Of a stretch of 64,000 bases of DNA, positions 25,901 to 33,969 are shown in pieces. The DNA comes from Bacteroidales bacterium. GTDB taxonomy: Bacteria; Bacteroidota; Bacteroidia; Bacteroidales; UBA932. Under the pieces are notes generated by a model. That model was not told the DNA's origin. It did not search any database and saw only the letters and a program-made list of their open reading frames with translations. Location of the stretch: the NCBI GenBank assembly GCA_020026275.1, contig JAHHQQ010000007.1, positions 1 to 64,000 on the forward strand, written 5' to 3'. A program made the position numbers and the translations under genes. Each line of letters begins with the position of its first letter. Position 1 is the first letter of the stretch.

Positions 25901-27348
25901 TCGTTGTTGTCGGTGACCATGTAGTCGCCAGGGAAAGGACCATAGGCATCGGTCACTTCCTTGTATTCGTCAGGACGGAGTGCCTTTCCTACCCAGGAAT
26001 TGTATTCTTCCGCATTGACCAGGGCGGGGTGGGCTGTCTTCATGAAATTGGAAGCGGCTCCTTCGGCATAGGTGCCGAAGATGGCCCCTTCCTGCATGAT
26101 GAGCTGTTTGAAGTCTTCCACATTTCCCGGCAGGTTCTTGACGGTATAGCCTTCTGCACGCAGTCTTTTGAGCAGGTTGTAGAGGGAAGGAACCACTTCC
26201 ATACCGGAGGCGGTCAGTGCGCTCTGACCGACGCCTTTGTAATAGACGATGGCGACCTTCTTTTCAGAATTGGGTTTCTCCTTGAGGGAAATGTAGTTGT
26301 TGACAGTCTTCACAAAATTCTCGAGCCTTTCTGGAATGGCACGAGTCTGTGGCAGGCCTTCCTTGTCCAGGAAATGTCCGAAAAGGGCATAAGGTCGGAT
26401 GGCGCCGTCAATTTCCGGAGTGACGACACTCTGGGAGAGGAAACCTCCGCTCATGCCCATCTTGTCCGCTTCCCATTCTTCCACCAGGGTGTTCACATTG
26501 AGCGGTGAGAACAGTGGAATGTTCCTTTCTTCCAGCATTTTGACCACCTTGTCGCCCATACGGCCGTGCGCCATGTTGATGAGGGCGGACGGGGCTACTG
26601 AGTCGATGAGTTGGAGCTGGGTGAATTTGCCGAAATCCCTTACCGGGAAGACCATGTTGCCGGTTTCTTCCAGTTTGAGGATGAGCTCGGAAGGTTCTCC
26701 CATCTGGCCGGTGATGATGATTCTCGGAGCTTCTTCTTTCCACAGATGCTGCTCTCTGAGGTATTGGGTGTAGAGGTGGTATTCGTCAAAACCCAGGTAT
26801 TCGTTGTCCAGATCGGCCAAGTCCGGATGGTACATCATCTCGTAGGCACCTGGAACGGCGGATTCTGGTTTGTCGCAGAAGAAGACCTTCTTGTCAATGT
26901 CATTTCTGACATAGTTGAGCAGGCTTCTGTAGTTCTTTCTGCTGCTGGCCGTCAGATAGGTCATCAGGGTGTCCACATGGACAGAATCTACTGTGCAGAT
27001 GTCATTGGTTGGATTGGTGGCGGCAATGGTGAAGATCGGCAGTCTCTTCTGTCCCAGTTCATGAACCAGGGCCCGTTTCTCTTCGGTGATGCGGAGTCCC
27101 ATGCCATTAATGAACAGCATATCGCATTTTTTCAGTCCTTTGAGATCTTCTGGTGAGATATCCTTGATGTCAATGAAGGAGTTCGTGTTGGCCTTGGAAA
27201 TCTGTCCCAGTTCGATAGCCTGAAAGTTCATGAAGCCGATACGGGTCTTTGAAAACCACTTGTTCCATGAAAGACCGATTGCAGCCACCACGATTGTGGC
27301 TGCTGCAAGTGTCAGGATATTTCTTTTTGTCTGTTTGCTTTTTTGCAT
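22918..27348 (-). CDS. hmuS: HmuS, CobN/BchH-like large chelatase-family protein, membrane anchored
   Basis: A 1476-residue protein of the cobalt/magnesium chelatase large-subunit family. A membrane helix near residues 9-28 and another at the C terminus (about 1448-1468) suggest that the catalytic body is held to the inner membrane, probably on the periplasmic side. Family segments include HFGTHGSLEFTPRKQ (near 540) and a C-terminal CobN region (about 920-1400). HmuS-type proteins are implicated in removing iron from heme in anaerobic Bacteroidota rather than inserting a metal. An insert of about 140 residues (775-915), rich in Met, Lys, Ala and Glu, splits the body. Gene order places it directly after the heme receptor. 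Confidence 0.9.
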   Translation of the reverse strand: MQKSKQTKRNILTLAAATIVVAAIGLSWNKWFSKTRIGFMNFQAIELGQISKANTNSFIDIKDISPEDLKGLKKCDMLFINGMGLRITEEKRALVHELGQKRLPIFTIAATNPTNDICTVDSVHVDTLMTYLTASSRKNYRSLLNYVRNDIDKKVFFCDKPESAVPGAYEMMYHPDLADLDNEYLGFDEYHLYTQYLREQHLWKEEAPRIIITGQMGEPSELILKLEETGNMVFPVRDFGKFTQLQLIDSVAPSALINMAHGRMGDKVVKMLEERNIPLFSPLNVNTLVEEWEADKMGMSGGFLSQSVVTPEIDGAIRPYALFGHFLDKEGLPQTRAIPERLENFVKTVNNYISLKEKPNSEKKVAIVYYKGVGQSALTASGMEVVPSLYNLLKRLRAEGYTVKNLPGNVEDFKQLIMQEGAIFGTYAEGAASNFMKTAHPALVNAEEYNSWVGKALRPDEYKEVTDAYGPFPGDYMVTDNNELAVSRLDFGNVVLLPQPAAGTGSDTFKMVHGTDAAPTHAYIAPYLWIQYGFQADALIHFGTHGSLEFTPRKQVALSNEDWPDRLVGNLPHYYIYTIGNVGEAMIAKRRSYAGIQSYLTPPFMESSLRSTYRELSEAIRIYNNSIADGTPEEQEKKSLAVKKLTVKMGIHRELKMDSLLTVPYTEEEIARIENFAEEIATEKITGQLYTIGEPYSPERILSSVYAMTVEPIAYSLLALDKHRGKAVDNIEKHKSIFNAKYLEPSKKLVNQLLHSNTVPTDRMICQIAGISKEELAKARAIEKERRAPKGMMAMMMAMSEQKASAEKATAEKAEEKALATKGEENLPAGHPSVAEMKRMMKEKGLSVKDMAKMMQKAVKAKKQQTQDTVPAQKMEGTATARKQEAAPAGKKPSMMEMMAKKAASKPKYSKEELEFANAVYEVERSIMNVKNYRKALLESPEKELSSLVNALAGGYTAPTPGGDPIVNPNTLPTGRNLYAINAEETPTESAWDKGKRLAQNTIDMYKRNHNDSIPRKVSYTLWSGEFIETEGATIAQILYMLGVEPIRDAFGRVNDIRLIPSKDLGRPRIDVVVQTSGQLRDIAASRLFLINRAVEMAAAAKDDQYTNLVAEGAVASEKKLIEKGLSPQEAREISTYRVFGGMNGNYGTGIQEMVQSGDRWTDESEIAAVYLNNMGTFYGSEKNWETVRQYAFEAALTNTDAVIQPRQSNTWGALSLDHVYEFMGGMNLAVRNVTGKDPDAYLSDYRNRNNVKMQELKESIGIESRTTLFNPNYIKEKMKGDATAASTFDELVQNTYGWNVMKPEAVDDEIWDEIYNVYVQDKFDLGIQDFFERANPAALQDMTAVMMETARKGLWEASPEQLANIAQLHAELVKKHKAACTGAVCDNAKLRDYISRNLDKQLSEDYRKSIKQAREVQIEKTEGNVVLKKEEQEAQKNRQNSSVEEKDNSWKSLVIVLVVAIAGALVFLQMKKKNE
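24600..25030 (-). other. Met/Lys/Ala-rich insert within HmuS
   Basis: Codes for residues about 775-915 of HmuS. It contains Met clusters (GMMAMMMAMSE, RMMKEKG, AKMMQKA, PSMMEMMAKK) separated by Lys/Glu/Ala repeats of low complexity. It is in frame, without stops, and flanked by ordinary CobN-like sequence. A flexible, possibly heme- or metal-interacting linker is an inference. Confidence 0.7.
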
Positions 27349-27351
27349 ATT

Positions 27352-29514
27352 CTATTCTTTGAAGAATTCTTCGATGTTCATGGAAAGGCCGATTGAGAAG
27401 GTCGTTCCCGTGGTGGTCGGAGAATTGTTGTAGTAATTGTCCGGTCTGTAATTGAACAGGTTGTCTATGATGGTGGAGAGATGTATTCCTTTCCAGATTT
27501 TTTGTGTCAGATTGAGTTTCCAGATGGTATAGCCCGGATAGGTCTTCTTGATGGTTGTCTCAAAGTCTCCATCTGTCGTGAACTGGTCTGTTTGTACTTT
27601 TGAGAGGAATCTTCCGGTGAGGGCGACATCCAGTCCATAGTTTTTCCAGTCATGTCCATAATTCACTTTTGCAGTCATGGTGTGGGGACGTGTTCCAGAA
27701 AGGACTGGTTTTCCTCGTTCTGCTTTTTCGTGGGTATAGACATAAGATATGCGGGCTCCTATTCCGCAATCCAACTTCATAGCAGCGGTCGCATCAATCC
27801 CACCGATTTGGAGAGGGGACATGTTGGTATAGACCATTCCCTTCTTCTCCTTGTTCCATACTGTCGTGATCTGGTTGTCAACAAAATTGTAGAAACTTGT
27901 CACGGTCACGTTCCAACCTTTCTTCATATATTCTGCGGAAAGGGAGAGGTTATGGCTCTTTTCAGGTTTCAGGTTGGGATTGCCGTAGATCATGAAAATG
28001 TTGGCCATATTGAAACTCATGTACATTTCCTTCAGGGTCGGAGCCCGGAAACCGCTGGCATAGGAGGCTCTGAGGGAACAGTTGTCGATTTTGTACATTA
28101 CGCTTAGCTTTGGGGAGACATGGTGGAGTTTTGTCGCAGAAAACCAGTCATAGCGCAGACCGGCAATCAGGTTGAATTGTTTGATTGGATTCCAGTCGAA
28201 CTGAGCGAATGCATCAGCTGTATGTTGTATATGACTTCCATTGTTGACGAACTGGTAGGACATGAGGTAGTCATACATATAGTCACTTCCTGTAGTGAGA
28301 GTGTGCTTTCCGTTGAAAGTATGGTTGTATGTCAGTCGGGCGGTTTGTTGTACATTGCAATAGTCTCTCAGATCTTTCCGGTCATAGGGAGTGAAGTTGC
28401 TTTTGTCATATTCGTCGAAGGACCAGGAACCTTCCAGCTGGTCCTTGTCGCTGAAATTCCAGATAGCTTTGGTTCCACCATTGAGACCTCTGTAACGTTC
28501 TTTCTTGATTTGACTGTTGTCCCTTTCTCGGAAGAAGTAACCGCTGTTGGCGATGATTTTCACTTTCCGGGATGGACTCCATACAAGCCGGTCTTTTATA
28601 TTCCAGCTTTCATGTGCATAGATTTTGGTAATGTCATTCTTTTCTTGCTCTTCTTTTGGAAGTTCATTCGAAACTAGCTTGATTTCATCGACAGCATGTC
28701 TTTGGAAAGTGATGATATTGCTCACTTTCTTGATCTTGAATCCTATTGAACCGCAGTAGCGCAGGTCATTGTGACTGCCGTAACGGGTGTTGACATTGAT
28801 GGTCCAAGGTTCTGTCGCATTCTTGCTGATAAGGTTCACGACTCCTCCCACTGCATTCGAGCCATAAAGAGAGGAGGCTGCTCCTTTCACGATTTCAATC
28901 TTTTCGACATTGTCCAGATTGAGACGGTTGTAGTCAATATTGTCCAAAGTTTCACCTGCCACTCTTTCTCCGTCTACGAGAAACAGGATGGAATTTCCTC
29001 CGAAACCTTGCATGTTGAGGGAGACCTGCTGGTTCATGGAATAGGAGAATTCAATTCCGGGGAGCTCTGCTTGAAGCAGGTCGGAAATATTGGTCGCATC
29101 CACTTTCTTGATGTCTTCAGAAGTGATGATCCGAGTGATGATAGGTGCTTCTTTCAGAAATTTCGGGGTGCGGGTTCCAGTAATGACTACTTCTTTTAGA
29201 AGGTCTTTGTCTGGTTTCATATAGATATTTTCTGTGATTTGATGCAGAGAGGGAGAAATCTTTTTTTCCTGGTCGAGATATCCAAGAAAACAGACACAAA
29301 GGATGGCGTCCTTTTGGCTGGAGATGACCAGTTCGTAATGTCCGTCATTGTCCGACATGGTTCCGACGGTCTGGTCTTCTTTCAGATAGATGGCTGCTCC
29401 AGGCAGGCTGTTCTGATTCTCATCATAGACCGTTCCGGAGATTCTGATCTGTGCAGAGACTGCAAGCTGGAAGACCAGCAATATCAGGGATGCAATAATG
29501 GATTTCTTGTACAT
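27352..29514 (-). CDS. hmuR: HmuR, TonB-dependent outer-membrane heme receptor
   Basis: A 720-residue receptor: signal peptide (1-22), a carboxypeptidase-regulatory-like domain (about 24-105), a plug (about 110-225, with VVITGTRTPK, FLVDGERV and IEIVKGAASSLYGSNAVGG) and a 22-strand-type barrel ending in Phe-rich residues. The heme-receptor FRAP box (about 488-491) and NPNL box (513-516) are present. The segment between them lacks histidine and instead has four methionines. Substrate assignment to heme rests on these boxes and on its neighbours HmuY and HmuS. It is three bases from each neighbouring gene. Confidence 0.93.
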   Translation of the reverse strand: MYKKSIIASLILLVFQLAVSAQIRISGTVYDENQNSLPGAAIYLKEDQTVGTMSDNDGHYELVISSQKDAILCVCFLGYLDQEKKISPSLHQITENIYMKPDKDLLKEVVITGTRTPKFLKEAPIITRIITSEDIKKVDATNISDLLQAELPGIEFSYSMNQQVSLNMQGFGGNSILFLVDGERVAGETLDNIDYNRLNLDNVEKIEIVKGAASSLYGSNAVGGVVNLISKNATEPWTINVNTRYGSHNDLRYCGSIGFKIKKVSNIITFQRHAVDEIKLVSNELPKEEQEKNDITKIYAHESWNIKDRLVWSPSRKVKIIANSGYFFRERDNSQIKKERYRGLNGGTKAIWNFSDKDQLEGSWSFDEYDKSNFTPYDRKDLRDYCNVQQTARLTYNHTFNGKHTLTTGSDYMYDYLMSYQFVNNGSHIQHTADAFAQFDWNPIKQFNLIAGLRYDWFSATKLHHVSPKLSVMYKIDNCSLRASYASGFRAPTLKEMYMSFNMANIFMIYGNPNLKPEKSHNLSLSAEYMKKGWNVTVTSFYNFVDNQITTVWNKEKKGMVYTNMSPLQIGGIDATAAMKLDCGIGARISYVYTHEKAERGKPVLSGTRPHTMTAKVNYGHDWKNYGLDVALTGRFLSKVQTDQFTTDGDFETTIKKTYPGYTIWKLNLTQKIWKGIHLSTIIDNLFNYRPDNYYNNSPTTTGTTFSIGLSMNIEEFFKE

Positions 29515-29517
29515 TTA

Positions 29518-30204
29518 TTAAAAATCAACTGGATAATGATATTTGATGGTGAGATTGCCGCTTACATATTTGACGAGCTGTAGTGCCAGATAGTGTCCGT
29601 TTTCCAGATGGATGAGATATACTTTTCCTGAAAGGGTGATGACTGGAGGCATTTCGTTGGTATCTTTGCGGATCCATGGTGCAATCTCCAAGTTTTTGGA
29701 AGAGGGAGCGTATTTTATAATTCCGTCCATCATTTGAGACATGTCAATGATGATTCTTCCTTTTTCTTCTGGGTTGTCAACGTCTTCTGGTTTGCAGGCA
29801 GGAATGTCTGGTATGAATTTACCTGCCGGGACTTTATCTAGTTTCGCCAGTTCTTCTAAAGAAGTATATTCTGTAGCCAGAATGGCTCCGTTATTGGTTT
29901 TGCAGTCGGTACGATGGAGGGCGATGTCCCAGATTTCCGGTTCACCATATGTCTTGCCGTCATCGGATGCTCCTGGATTTTTGATGTCTCTGACTTCAAT
30001 ATGCTTCTGTGCAAAATCGATATAGGTCCATTGTGAGTAGTCCTGAGGATTGATTTCAAGAGTTCCGTGATTTCCCAGGTCTTCGATGAAGCCCTCATCT
30101 GCCGGTTTGTCGTATAGATTGTCCAATATTCCAGTGCAAGATGGGAATGATACAAGTATCATTCCCATCATCAGACTCAGTAGGTTTATCTTGGGTGACA
30201 TCAT
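29518..30204 (-). CDS. hmuY: HmuY-family heme-binding lipoprotein (hemophore)
   Basis: A 228-residue secreted lipoprotein with a lipobox ending at Cys23 (SFPSC). The HmuY core signature WDIALHR is at 92-98 and the terminal strand LTIKYHYPV is typical. HmuY captures heme outside the cell and passes it to HmuR. At the places where P. gingivalis HmuY uses His134 and His166, this protein has methionines (DMSQMMDG, Met155/158/159; NEMPP, Met185), which suggests Met ligands as reported for other Bacteroidota homologues. It overlaps the upstream calycin-like gene by ATGA and is translated with it. Confidence 0.88.
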   Translation of the reverse strand: MMSPKINLLSLMMGMILVSFPSCTGILDNLYDKPADEGFIEDLGNHGTLEINPQDYSQWTYIDFAQKHIEVRDIKNPGASDDGKTYGEPEIWDIALHRTDCKTNNGAILATEYTSLEELAKLDKVPAGKFIPDIPACKPEDVDNPEEKGRIIIDMSQMMDGIIKYAPSSKNLEIAPWIRKDTNEMPPVITLSGKVYLIHLENGHYLALQLVKYVSGNLTIKYHYPVDF

Positions 30205-30677
30205 TGTTTCGCCCCTTCAAAAGTGAGGTTGATTTGCATTGGCATGGCGCCTGGAGTGATGTCATAGGCAACGTTGATCTTACCGTCTTTGACAGTACCT
30301 TTCAGACCGTTCTTGTTGACATATTTGGTTTCGCCAACTTGGATGCTGAATGCTGGTGCTTCCAGTGTGTAGAGATTGTTTTTCTGGGTAATTTTCACGT
30401 TCTTGATTTCAAGAGCAGGCATAGTCATTTTGCCACCCATTGCATCGAAAGTAGGAGTGACGATGGTCGCATTCTTTTTGGTGACGTCTTTGATGGTCAG
30501 AGTTCCGTCAATGCCAGGCATCGCGTTTTCTCCGACAGCCATTACGACTTTTCCTGCGTAGGTTCCGATAATTCTGCTATTGTCGATCCCGTTATTGTCG
30601 TTTTTGGATTCTTTTGAACATGAAATGCTTGCAAGGCAGATGGCAGCCATTGCGAGAATTGATTTTATTGTCTTCAT
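30201..30677 (-). CDS. Calycin-like domain lipoprotein at the head of the hmu operon
   Basis: A 158-residue lipoprotein with signal peptide and lipobox Cys20 (ASISC). The mature part is a string of predicted beta strands (GTYAGKVVMAVG, GTLTIKDVTKKNATIV, FSIQVGETKYV, LKGTVKDGKINVAYDI), fitting the calycin-like domain common in Bacteroidota lipoproteins. Such barrels bind small hydrophobic ligands; a role in binding or passing heme or porphyrin is an inference from its place at the head of the operon and its coupling to hmuY. I know of no reaction for it. Confidence 0.8.
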   Translation of the reverse strand: MKTIKSILAMAAICLASISCSKESKNDNNGIDNSRIIGTYAGKVVMAVGENAMPGIDGTLTIKDVTKKNATIVTPTFDAMGGKMTMPALEIKNVKITQKNNLYTLEAPAFSIQVGETKYVNKNGLKGTVKDGKINVAYDITPGAMPMQINLTFEGAKQ

Positions 30678-30773
30678 TTTTCAAGATATTTAGATATTCT
30701 GTTTTTTTCGAGAATGAGATGGTTGCTCTTTGAGAACTTGCCATCCTGCTTCCTCAGTTTCTCACTGAGATTG

Positions 30774-30804
30774 CAAAGGTAGCTTGATATGGATTTCAGG
30801 GCAA
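30774..30804 (-). promoter_or_regulatory. Promoter of the hmu operon
   Basis: On the minus strand TTG is followed after 20 bases by TACCTTTG, a close match to the bacteroidete consensus. The predicted 5' leader is about 90 bases and contains the small hairpin CTCAG-TGAGAAA-CTGAG (30754-30770) right at the expected transcript start, which could be a regulatory site. No other gene lies in the 186 bases between truB and the first hmu gene. Confidence 0.75.
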
Positions 30805-30863
30805 TACTCAATAATATCTAAAAATCTTTTGTCTGTTTCGGTCTGTATCCGTACAATTGGGTA

Positions 30864-31757
30864 TCAATCACTTTTTGCCGCTTCCAGAAGGCTCATGGCT
30901 TCGTCTATGGTGAGGGCATTTTCGACGAGAAAATTGCCGGTCCGGGTTCTGCAGAGGGAGTCCAGATGAGCTCCGGAGTGGAGGGCCTCTCCCAGATCTC
31001 TGGCGAACGCACGGATGTAGGTTCCTTTTGTACAGGCGATTCTGATTTCCGCATGTGGCAAATGAAGGTCAGAATTGTCGCAGACATGGATGCGGCTGTT
31101 CCGAGGGTTTTCGTCCATGTTTTCCGGAACGGCTTCTATTCCTTCCGGACAGTATTTTTCCAGTTCGGCCTGGAAGATGGTGATGTTCTGTCTGGACAGG
31201 ATTTCGGCTTCACTGTGATCAAAGTCCTGACCTTCCCGGACGGCTTGCCTGTAGAGTTTGCGTGCCAGTTCATAAGCTCTTACGCCGTCAATGGACTTGG
31301 CGGAGAAGAGTGGTGCAATCTGTTCCTGGGGGCCGATGAAGCCTTGAAGTGCCATACGGATATTCTGCTCATTGACTTCTTCTACCGGAAAGCGCCGGTC
31401 AATTTCCTTTTCCAGATCATAGGAAGGGGTAGTCGCTCCGAAAGAGATACCCGCCAGGTATTCCTTGTCGTGTTTCTGCAAGGTTTCGGCTTGTCTGGTG
31501 GCCGGTCCGATGCAGACCAGCAGTACGCCAGTCGCCAACGGATCCAGGGTGCCGGCATGCCCCACTTTCAGTTTCTTTTTCCCGAAATGTCTGCAGGCCG
31601 CCCATTTTATTTTCCGAATGACATCCGCAGAGGTCCATCGGTATGGTTTGTTCACCAGGAGGATGATTCCTTCAGGATACTGGTCAATGTCTGAGTGCAG
31701 AAGCACACGTTCTCCCTTACCGGCAAGGGAGGTTTTGTCAGCGACGAAATAACTCAT
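30864..31757 (-). CDS. truB: tRNA pseudouridine(55) synthase
   Basis: Converts U55 of the T loop in most tRNAs to pseudouridine. The 297-residue product has the family motif VGHAGTLDPLATGVL with catalytic Asp72, LLVNKPYRWTS near 34, and the C-terminal KGTYIRAFARDLGEAL segment. The start MSYFVADK is preferred; an ATG 22 codons upstream would run 44 bases into rpiB. The N terminus before LLVNKP is about 25 residues longer than in many homologues. Last gene of gltX-rpiB-truB; only the hmu promoter lies beyond its upstream neighbour region. Confidence 0.93.
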   Translation of the reverse strand: MSYFVADKTSLAGKGERVLLHSDIDQYPEGIILLVNKPYRWTSADVIRKIKWAACRHFGKKKLKVGHAGTLDPLATGVLLVCIGPATRQAETLQKHDKEYLAGISFGATTPSYDLEKEIDRRFPVEEVNEQNIRMALQGFIGPQEQIAPLFSAKSIDGVRAYELARKLYRQAVREGQDFDHSEAEILSRQNITIFQAELEKYCPEGIEAVPENMDENPRNSRIHVCDNSDLHLPHAEIRIACTKGTYIRAFARDLGEALHSGAHLDSLCRTRTGNFLVENALTIDEAMSLLEAAKSD

Positions 31758-31779
31758 GTCCAGATGATATGCAAGGGGT

Positions 31780-32211
31780 TTATCTAATTGGTATCTTGTC
31801 GATTCTTCTCTGGTGCCTTCCACCTTCGAAGTCTGTTTCCAGCCATTTCATGACAATTTGTTGGGCCATTCTGTAGGAAATGAAACGGGCAGGCATGACT
31901 AGTACATTCGCATTGTTGTGAGCTTTGACCAGTCTTCCTATTTCGGTCCCCCATGCCAGTCCTGCACGGATTCCTTGATGTTTGTTGAGGGTAATGGCCA
32001 TGCCATCTCCTGTTCCGCAGAGAGCGATGCCACAGTCAGCTTCTCCTTTTTCAACGGCTTCAGCAAGAGGATGGGCGACATCGGGATAGTCCATGCTTTC
32101 AGTGGAATCTGTTCCGAAATTGATCATTTCATATCCTTTTTTTTCTAGCCAGTTGATAAGTTTCTGTTTGTATTCCACTCCTGCGTGGTCGCTGCAAATT
32201 GCAATTTTCAT
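31780..32211 (-). CDS. rpiB: Ribose-5-phosphate isomerase B
   Basis: Interconverts ribose 5-phosphate and ribulose 5-phosphate, supplying PRPP precursors. The 143-residue size, the N-terminal AICSDHAGVEYK, the active-site loop ALCGTGDGMAI near residue 65 and the HNNANVLVMPARF segment near 100 are the RpiB/LacAB signature. It is 22 bases upstream of truB. A hairpin separates it from gltX, so it may be transcribed by read-through or from its own weak promoter. Confidence 0.93.
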   Translation of the reverse strand: MKIAICSDHAGVEYKQKLINWLEKKGYEMINFGTDSTESMDYPDVAHPLAEAVEKGEADCGIALCGTGDGMAITLNKHQGIRAGLAWGTEIGRLVKAHNNANVLVMPARFISYRMAQQIVMKWLETDFEGGRHQRRIDKIPIR

Positions 32212-32232
32212 GGTGTTCTGTGTATTAATGAG

Positions 32233-32263
32233 GAAAGGGCAACTCTTGACGGGCAGCCCTTTC
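32233..32263 (-). terminator. Possible weak terminator after gltX
   Basis: GAAAGGGC pairs with GCCCTTTC across a 15-base loop in the 55-base gltX-rpiB gap. No T tract follows on the minus strand, so it may be only a processing or attenuation site. Confidence 0.35.
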
Positions 32264-32266
32264 TTT

Positions 32267-33907
32267 CTATGATTGATTCAAGTTTTCTTTGATGAATTGG
32301 ATGCGGTGGGAGAACTCGTCCTTTCCGATGAGGAAGACGATGTCCGCGATACCCAGTCCGCTGGATGCGCCTACCAGAGCAAGTCTCAGACAGTTCATGA
32401 CTTTTCCCATCGGCCATTCATGCACCCGGATGTAGTTTTCAAGAGACTCTTCAATGTGCTCTTTGGTCCACGGACCTTCCAGAGCCATCAGCATGTCCGC
32501 TGCCTGGAGGGCCAGTTCGTAGTTTTCCGGTTTCCAGAACTTCTTGACATCCTTCTCTTCAAATGCTGAAGGGGCGACGAAGAGATAGCTTGCAATGTCC
32601 CAGAAATCGTGGACGAAGCTGGCGCGTTCTTTGATGAGGGTGACCACTTCCTTGACATAGCCACGGGTGAAGAGGTGCATATTGAAATCTGCGCCACAGG
32701 AATTGACCTGAGCTCCTTCTTTTTCTGCGCAGACTGGACAATTGACGATCTTGATTCCTTTCTTTTCCAAAATTGGGATATAGAGGTCGGTCAGTTCGTC
32801 TTCAGATTTCATTCTGAGGTATTCTTTGTTGTACCAATGTGCCTTTTCAGGATTGAATCGTGCACCTGACTTGACAATGCGGTCCAGACTGAAAGTCTGG
32901 ATGAGCTCGTCCATGGAAAAGATTTCTCTGTCATCTCCCGGATTCCAGCCGAGGAAGGCGAGAAGATTGACGAAAGCTTCTGGGAAATAGCCGTCTTCAC
33001 GGTATCCTCTGGACACTTCGCCCTCTTCATTGACCCAACGGAGCGGGAATACAGGGAAACCGAGCTTGTCACCGTCTCTCTTGCTCAACTTGCCTTTGCC
33101 GCTTGGTTTGAGAAGCAGGCTCAGGTGAGCGAAACGTGGCATGGTGTCCTGCCAGCCGAAAGCTTCGTATAGAAGATAGTGGAGTGGAAGAGAGGGCAGC
33201 CACTCTTCACCGCGAATCACCTCGGTGATTTCCATCAGATGGTCATCTACGATATTGGCAAGGTGATAGGTAGGAAGTTGGTCAGCTTTTTTCCAGAGCA
33301 CTTTGTCGTCCAGTGTATCAGAATTCACTTCAATGTGTCCTCTGATGAGGTCGTCCATCTTGACCACCCTGTTCTCAGGCATTTTGAAACGGACGGTCCA
33401 GTCAGTAGTCTCTTTCAGCAACTTCTCGGTCTCTTCCTTTGTGAGAGTGAGGGAGTTGCGAAGGTTCTGGCGAGTTTCCTGGTTGTAGATGAATGTCTTG
33501 CCTTCAGCTTCGGCGGCGGCTCTCTTTTCGTTCAGTTCTTCGGAAGAGTCGAATGCGTAGTAGGCATAGCCGGCCTCTACGAGCTGTTGGGCATATTTGA
33601 AATAGATTTCGCGTCTCTGTGACTGTCTGTAAGGAGCATGCGGATGTTTTTCAGAGGGTGTCTCCACTACATGTCCGTTCTCATCCACTCCTTCGTCCGG
33701 GATGATGCCGCACCATTTGAGTGCTTCGATGATATAGGCTTCAGCTCCAGGTACGAAACGATGGGAATCCGTGTCTTCAATTCGGATGATGAAATCTCCT
33801 CCATGCTGCTTCGCATAGAGATAATTGTACAATGCAGTGCGTACTCCGCCCATATGAAGTGGGCCTGTCGGAGAGGGCGCAAATCTTACTCTAGTCTTTC
33901 TTTCCAT
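32267..33907 (-). CDS. gltX: Glutamyl-tRNA synthetase
   Basis: A 546-residue class I synthetase charging tRNA-Glu. The HIGH-type motif HMGG is at 18-21 in RFAPSPTGPLHMGGVRTALY, and KLSKRDGDKLG near 272 is the KMSKS loop. It is longer than typical enzymes (about 470-510). Part of the excess is a cysteine-bearing stretch at about 386-400 (NCPVCAEKEG...SCG) at the start of the anticodon-binding region. Whether that binds a metal is unknown. It lies 62 bases downstream of ftsZ but has its own -7 box, so it may be partly independent of the dcw cluster. Confidence 0.93.
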   Translation of the reverse strand: MERKTRVRFAPSPTGPLHMGGVRTALYNYLYAKQHGGDFIIRIEDTDSHRFVPGAEAYIIEALKWCGIIPDEGVDENGHVVETPSEKHPHAPYRQSQRREIYFKYAQQLVEAGYAYYAFDSSEELNEKRAAAEAEGKTFIYNQETRQNLRNSLTLTKEETEKLLKETTDWTVRFKMPENRVVKMDDLIRGHIEVNSDTLDDKVLWKKADQLPTYHLANIVDDHLMEITEVIRGEEWLPSLPLHYLLYEAFGWQDTMPRFAHLSLLLKPSGKGKLSKRDGDKLGFPVFPLRWVNEEGEVSRGYREDGYFPEAFVNLLAFLGWNPGDDREIFSMDELIQTFSLDRIVKSGARFNPEKAHWYNKEYLRMKSEDELTDLYIPILEKKGIKIVNCPVCAEKEGAQVNSCGADFNMHLFTRGYVKEVVTLIKERASFVHDFWDIASYLFVAPSAFEEKDVKKFWKPENYELALQAADMLMALEGPWTKEHIEESLENYIRVHEWPMGKVMNCLRLALVGASSGLGIADIVFLIGKDEFSHRIQFIKENLNQS

Positions 33908-33929
33908 GTTTCTTCTAAAATTTCAGCGG

Positions 33930-33937
33930 CAAATATA
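33930..33937 (-). promoter_or_regulatory. -7 box upstream of gltX
   Basis: TATATTTG on the minus strand, 23 bases before the gltX ATG in the ftsZ-gltX gap. No good -33 element found. Confidence 0.4.
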
Positions 33938-33969
33938 CTGATTGTTTTTCGTATTCGTCTAATTTTCTT

